In this document: positions 6,115 through 8,242 of the stretch, in pieces | How positions within the stretch are numbered: the first letter of the stretch is position 1 | How the letters are laid out: every line of letters begins with the position of its first letter | Assembly: GCA_038117265.1 (NCBI GenBank) | Contig: JAYOFO010000095.1 | Coordinates: 1 to 8,242 of the forward strand | Direction of reading: 5' to 3' | DNA length: 8,242 nt | Origin: JAYPUG01 sp038117265 | GTDB taxonomy: Bacteria; Pseudomonadota; Alphaproteobacteria; UBA6615 | Position numbers and translations under genes: made by a program | Notes under the pieces: generated by a model | Databases searched by the model: none | Told to the model about the DNA's origin: nothing | What the model saw: the letters and a program-made list of their open reading frames with translations, nothing else

Positions 6115-7350
6115 ATGAGCGACATCTACATCGTCGGCGTCGGCATGACCCCGTTCGGCAAGTTCCTCGACCGCTCGGTCAAGGAGATCACCCGCGAGGC
6201 GGTGACCGCCGCGCTGGCCGATGCGGATGCGAGCGTCGGCGACATCGAGGCGGCCTGGTTCGCCAACGCCGCCCAGGCGATCCTCGAGGGCCAGGGCTCG
6301 ATCCCCGGCGAGATCGCGCTGCGCGCCATGGGCATTTCGGAGATTCCGGTGACCAATGTCGAGAACGCCTGCGCCAGCGCGTCGACCGCGCTCGACATGG
6401 CCGCGACCTGGCTCGAGGCGGGCCGCGGCGAGGTGGCGCTCGCCATCGGCGCGGAGAAGATGTTCCACGAGGACCGGGTGAAGATGTTCTCGGTGTTCGA
6501 CGGCGGCTGGGACGTGCACGACGTGGCCGCGGCGACTGACCGCCTGATGGCCATGGGCCAAGGCGTCGCCGACCCCGACGGGGAGGCCGACACCGGCCAG
6601 CGCTCGGTCTTCATGGACGTCTATGCCGCGATGGCGAAGTTCCACATGAAGAATTTCGGCACCACCCAGGCCCAGCTGGCCGCCGTGGCCGCCAAAAACC
6701 ATGCGCACTCGCAGCACAACCCGCTGTCGCAGTACCGCGACGCGATGAGCGTCGACGAGGTGCTGGCCGCGCGCAAGGTGAGCTGGCCGCTGACCCTGCC
6801 GATGTGCTCGCCGATTTCCGACGGTGCCGCGGCGGCGGTGCTGTGCCGCGAGGAGGCGCTCGACCGGTTCGACCGCTCGCGCGCGGTGAAGATCTGCGCC
6901 CAGGCGCTGCGCTCGGGCTCGGACCGCGCGCCCGAGGAGTTCGACCGCCACATCACGGCGCGCGCGGCGCGCGACGCCTACGAGATGGCCGGGCTGGGCC
7001 CCGACGACATGGACGTGGCCGAGGTGCACGACGCCACGGCCTTCGCCGAGATCCAGCAGATCGAGAATCTCGGCTTCTGCGCCTTCGGCGAGGGCGGGCC
7101 GTTCACCGAATCCGAGGCGACGACCCTGGGCGGGAAGATTCCGGTCAACCCGTCGGGCGGCCTCGAATCCAAGGGCCATCCGGTGGGCGCGACGGGGCTG
7201 GCGCAGATCTTCGAGCTGACCACCCAGTTGCGCGGCGAGGCCGGCGACCGACAGGTCGAGGGCGCGCGCTTCGCCATCGCCGAGAATGGCGGCGGCTTCC
7301 ACGGCATCGAGGAAGCGGTGGCCTGCGTGACGATCCTCGGGCGGGCCTAG
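6115..7350 (+). CDS. Thiolase / acetyl-CoA acetyltransferase, SCP-x type
   Basis: A 411-residue cytoplasmic thiolase-fold enzyme that makes or cleaves 3-ketoacyl-CoA thioesters, of normal length. The nucleophile is Cys86 in N-A-C-A-S-A-S. His305 lies in E-V-H-D-A-T-A-F-A-E and His355 in GHPVGATG (354-361). Near the C-terminus, E-N-G-G-G-F-H-G (390-397) stands where classical degradative thiolases carry a second catalytic Cys, which places it with the SCP-x/lipid-transfer-associated group. Members of that group often sit next to a DUF35/OB-fold acyl-CoA-binding partner; none is present in this window, as the next gene is convergent and the previous one divergent. The substrate is unknown (branched-chain, steroid-side-chain or other acyl-CoA are all possible). 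The start is supported by a strong Shine-Dalgarno sequence 7 bases upstream. Confidence 0.94.
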   Translation: MSDIYIVGVGMTPFGKFLDRSVKEITREAVTAALADADASVGDIEAAWFANAAQAILEGQGSIPGEIALRAMGISEIPVTNVENACASASTALDMAATWLEAGRGEVALAIGAEKMFHEDRVKMFSVFDGGWDVHDVAAATDRLMAMGQGVADPDGEADTGQRSVFMDVYAAMAKFHMKNFGTTQAQLAAVAAKNHAHSQHNPLSQYRDAMSVDEVLAARKVSWPLTLPMCSPISDGAAAAVLCREEALDRFDRSRAVKICAQALRSGSDRAPEEFDRHITARAARDAYEMAGLGPDDMDVAEVHDATAFAEIQQIENLGFCAFGEGGPFTESEATTLGGKIPVNPSGGLESKGHPVGATGLAQIFELTTQLRGEAGDRQVEGARFAIAENGGGFHGIEEAVACVTILGRA

Positions 7351-7372
7351 CCGCCCGGGCCAGCCGCAGCCG

Positions 7373-8125
7373 TCAGGCGTCGAGCATTCCGGCCAAATTG
7401 CCGGCGCGCAGCTTGAGGCCGGCGACGACCTGGGCGACCTGCGAGGTCGCCGACGCGGTCTGGCCGGAAAGGTTCTTCACCTCGCCGGCCCGGGCGGCCT
7501 CGATGGTCGCGTTCAAGGCGAGCAGGTTGGTCTGCCGGGCGATCTTGTCGATCTCCTCGGCGACGTTCCCGATCTTGCCGATCTCGGCCATCAGCGCGTC
7601 GAGCTCAGCGCATATCTTGTCCGCCGCGCCGTCGGCGCGCGGCGGCGTGACCGCTGGTACGGCCGTGGCCGGCGCGACCGGTTCCGGCACCTGCGCCGAG
7701 GCCGCGGCGTCTTCCTCCGCCTGCGCGGCCGCATCCTTCATGGTGTCGGCGAGGATCGTGTAGGCGGCGACCCAGGCGTCCCGAACCTCCGGGGTAAAGG
7801 CCTCGCCCAGCCCCTGCTCCAGGGTCCAGATCAGCGCACCGGCGACCGTGTCGTAATGCGCGGGCCGTACGCCGTATCCGGCATGGCCGATGCCCAGCGC
7901 CTGCACCGTGGGGACGATGGTGTCGAGACGGTCGAGCGCGCCGACCGCCGTCGCGATCGTCGCCATCAGCTTCTTCTTCTGCTCGCCAAGGTCCTCGGGA
8001 AACAGGGCGCGCAGCGATGGGTCGTCGTGGAACAAGCGGTCGTAGAAGAGGTCGGCGGCCGTGTCCTTGATCTCGAGGACGGGCTTGAAGGTCTCCTGCA
8101 CGAGGGCAATCTGATCGGGGGTCAT
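7373..8125 (-). CDS. Globin-coupled sensor with reduced MCP-like hairpin
   Basis: A 250-residue soluble protein. Residues 1-135 are a flavohaemoglobin-type globin domain, with Tyr28 (B10) in L-F-Y-D-R-L-F, Phe42 (CD1), probable Gln49 (E7) and the proximal haem His81 in HAGYGV, so it should bind haem and O2 or NO. An Ala/Pro/Glu-rich linker covers 136-165. Residues 170-250 resemble the core of a methyl-accepting signalling domain: QTNLLALNATIEAARAGE (198-215) followed directly by V-K-N-L-S-G-Q-T-A. The family normally has about 11 residues between RAGE and V-K-N-L, the G-x-G-F-A-V-V-A tip segment; here they are absent. Both hairpin arms are also very short, with no transmembrane segment and no CheR-binding pentapeptide. 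Normal chemotaxis output is therefore doubtful; dimerisation or another partner is possible. The ribosome site (A-G-A-A-G) is weak. It converges on the thiolase gene, with 22 bases between stops. Confidence 0.92.
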   Translation of the reverse strand: MTPDQIALVQETFKPVLEIKDTAADLFYDRLFHDDPSLRALFPEDLGEQKKKLMATIATAVGALDRLDTIVPTVQALGIGHAGYGVRPAHYDTVAGALIWTLEQGLGEAFTPEVRDAWVAAYTILADTMKDAAAQAEEDAAASAQVPEPVAPATAVPAVTPPRADGAADKICAELDALMAEIGKIGNVAEEIDKIARQTNLLALNATIEAARAGEVKNLSGQTASATSQVAQVVAGLKLRAGNLAGMLDA

Positions 8126-8170
8126 GGCTTCTTTCGCATGCGATTTCCGTGGTGCGGCAAACCCTGCCCC

Positions 8171-8210
8171 CGAAAGGTTAATTTTCGCCTTTCGATCCCG
8201 GTGAAAGGCG
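8171..8210. repeat. Three alternating GAAAGG/CCTTTC half-sites upstream of the globin sensor
   Basis: CGAAAGG (8171-8177), CCTTTCG (8188-8194) and GAAAGGCG (8203-8210) alternate in direction. The first two form a 7-base inverted repeat; the second and third form an 8-base inverted repeat (CGCCTTTC 8186-8193 with GAAAGGCG). Start-to-start distances are about one and a half helical turns. They lie 46-85 bases before the globin-sensor start and could be an operator. The stretch 8126-8242 holds no gene that I can see. Confidence 0.45.
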
Positions 8211-8242
8211 GGCGGAGAGCTCCCTCGCCCGGGCCGCGCGGC

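Noticed and set aside
5937..6125. Longer N-terminus for the VIT transporter from 6125
   Set aside because: The extra 63 residues are Arg/Gly/Pro-rich, overlap the thiolase start, and precede the normal family N-terminus.
5911..7302. 463-codon open frame on the minus strand
   Set aside because: Antisense of the thiolase gene, whose catalytic motifs are unmistakable; composition is typical of a shadow frame.
7351..7372. Terminator between the convergent thiolase and globin-sensor genes
   Set aside because: Only a short GC palindrome is present with no T-run in either direction.
6804..7763. 319-codon open frame on the plus strand
   Set aside because: Shifted frame of the thiolase continuing antisense into the globin-sensor gene; Arg/Gly-rich and without motifs.
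8150..8172. Sigma-54 (-24/-12) promoter before the globin sensor
   Set aside because: A GG-N10-GC spacing can be found on the minus strand, but the -24 part is only a G-run and does not resemble TGGCAC.

Overview
The window is uniformly GC-rich DNA with strong G/C preference at third codon positions, dense genes and short intergenic gaps. The genes point to an alphaproteobacterium, perhaps Rhodospirillales-like. The evidence is a two-BON-domain lipoprotein, a SirB1-like gene and gshB in a row, the 5' end of a comM (yifB) gene further on, and a GTTC-N7-GTTC sequence, the alphaproteobacterial type of LexA (SOS) box, just upstream of that comM start. The assignment rests on motif and gene-order memory, not on a search. 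No rRNA, tRNA, CRISPR array, insertion sequence or origin is visible, and no gene-free stretch exceeds 300 bases (the longest is 5937-6114).

Left block (1-2511, all +): the 3' part of a BON-domain outer-membrane lipoprotein whose start lies outside the window, a SirB1/transglutaminase-like protein with a helical TPR-like tail, and glutathione synthetase (gshB) with its own candidate promoter. This looks like core-genome envelope and redox housekeeping.

Middle block (2537-4607): a small membrane-anchored protein of unknown function (-), a strong intrinsic terminator (-), a VOC/extradiol-dioxygenase-fold protein (-), and a divergently transcribed TIM-barrel amidohydrolase of the LigI-like type (+). 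The divergent pair could take part in breakdown of a cyclic or lactone substrate. It lies between gshB and the comM remnant.

Chimera (4636-5305): an alphaproteobacterial SOS box precedes an ORF that starts as ComM. After about 58 residues it switches in frame to the linker and LuxR-type helix-turn-helix of a NarL-family response regulator. The ComM ATPase and the response-regulator receiver domain are both missing. If the junction is genuine, the cell has either a deletion scar or an SOS-controlled, receiver-less DNA-binding protein. This is the most unusual item in the window. The ORF runs on into the 3' end of the convergent next gene.

Right block (5235-8242): a VIT1/CCC1-type iron/manganese transporter (-), a thiolase of the SCP-x type (+) without the DUF35/OB-fold partner often found next to such enzymes, and a globin-coupled sensor (-). 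The sensor's methyl-accepting signalling hairpin is reduced and lacks the conserved tip segment. Its upstream region carries three alternating GAAAGG/CCTTTC half-sites that could be an operator.
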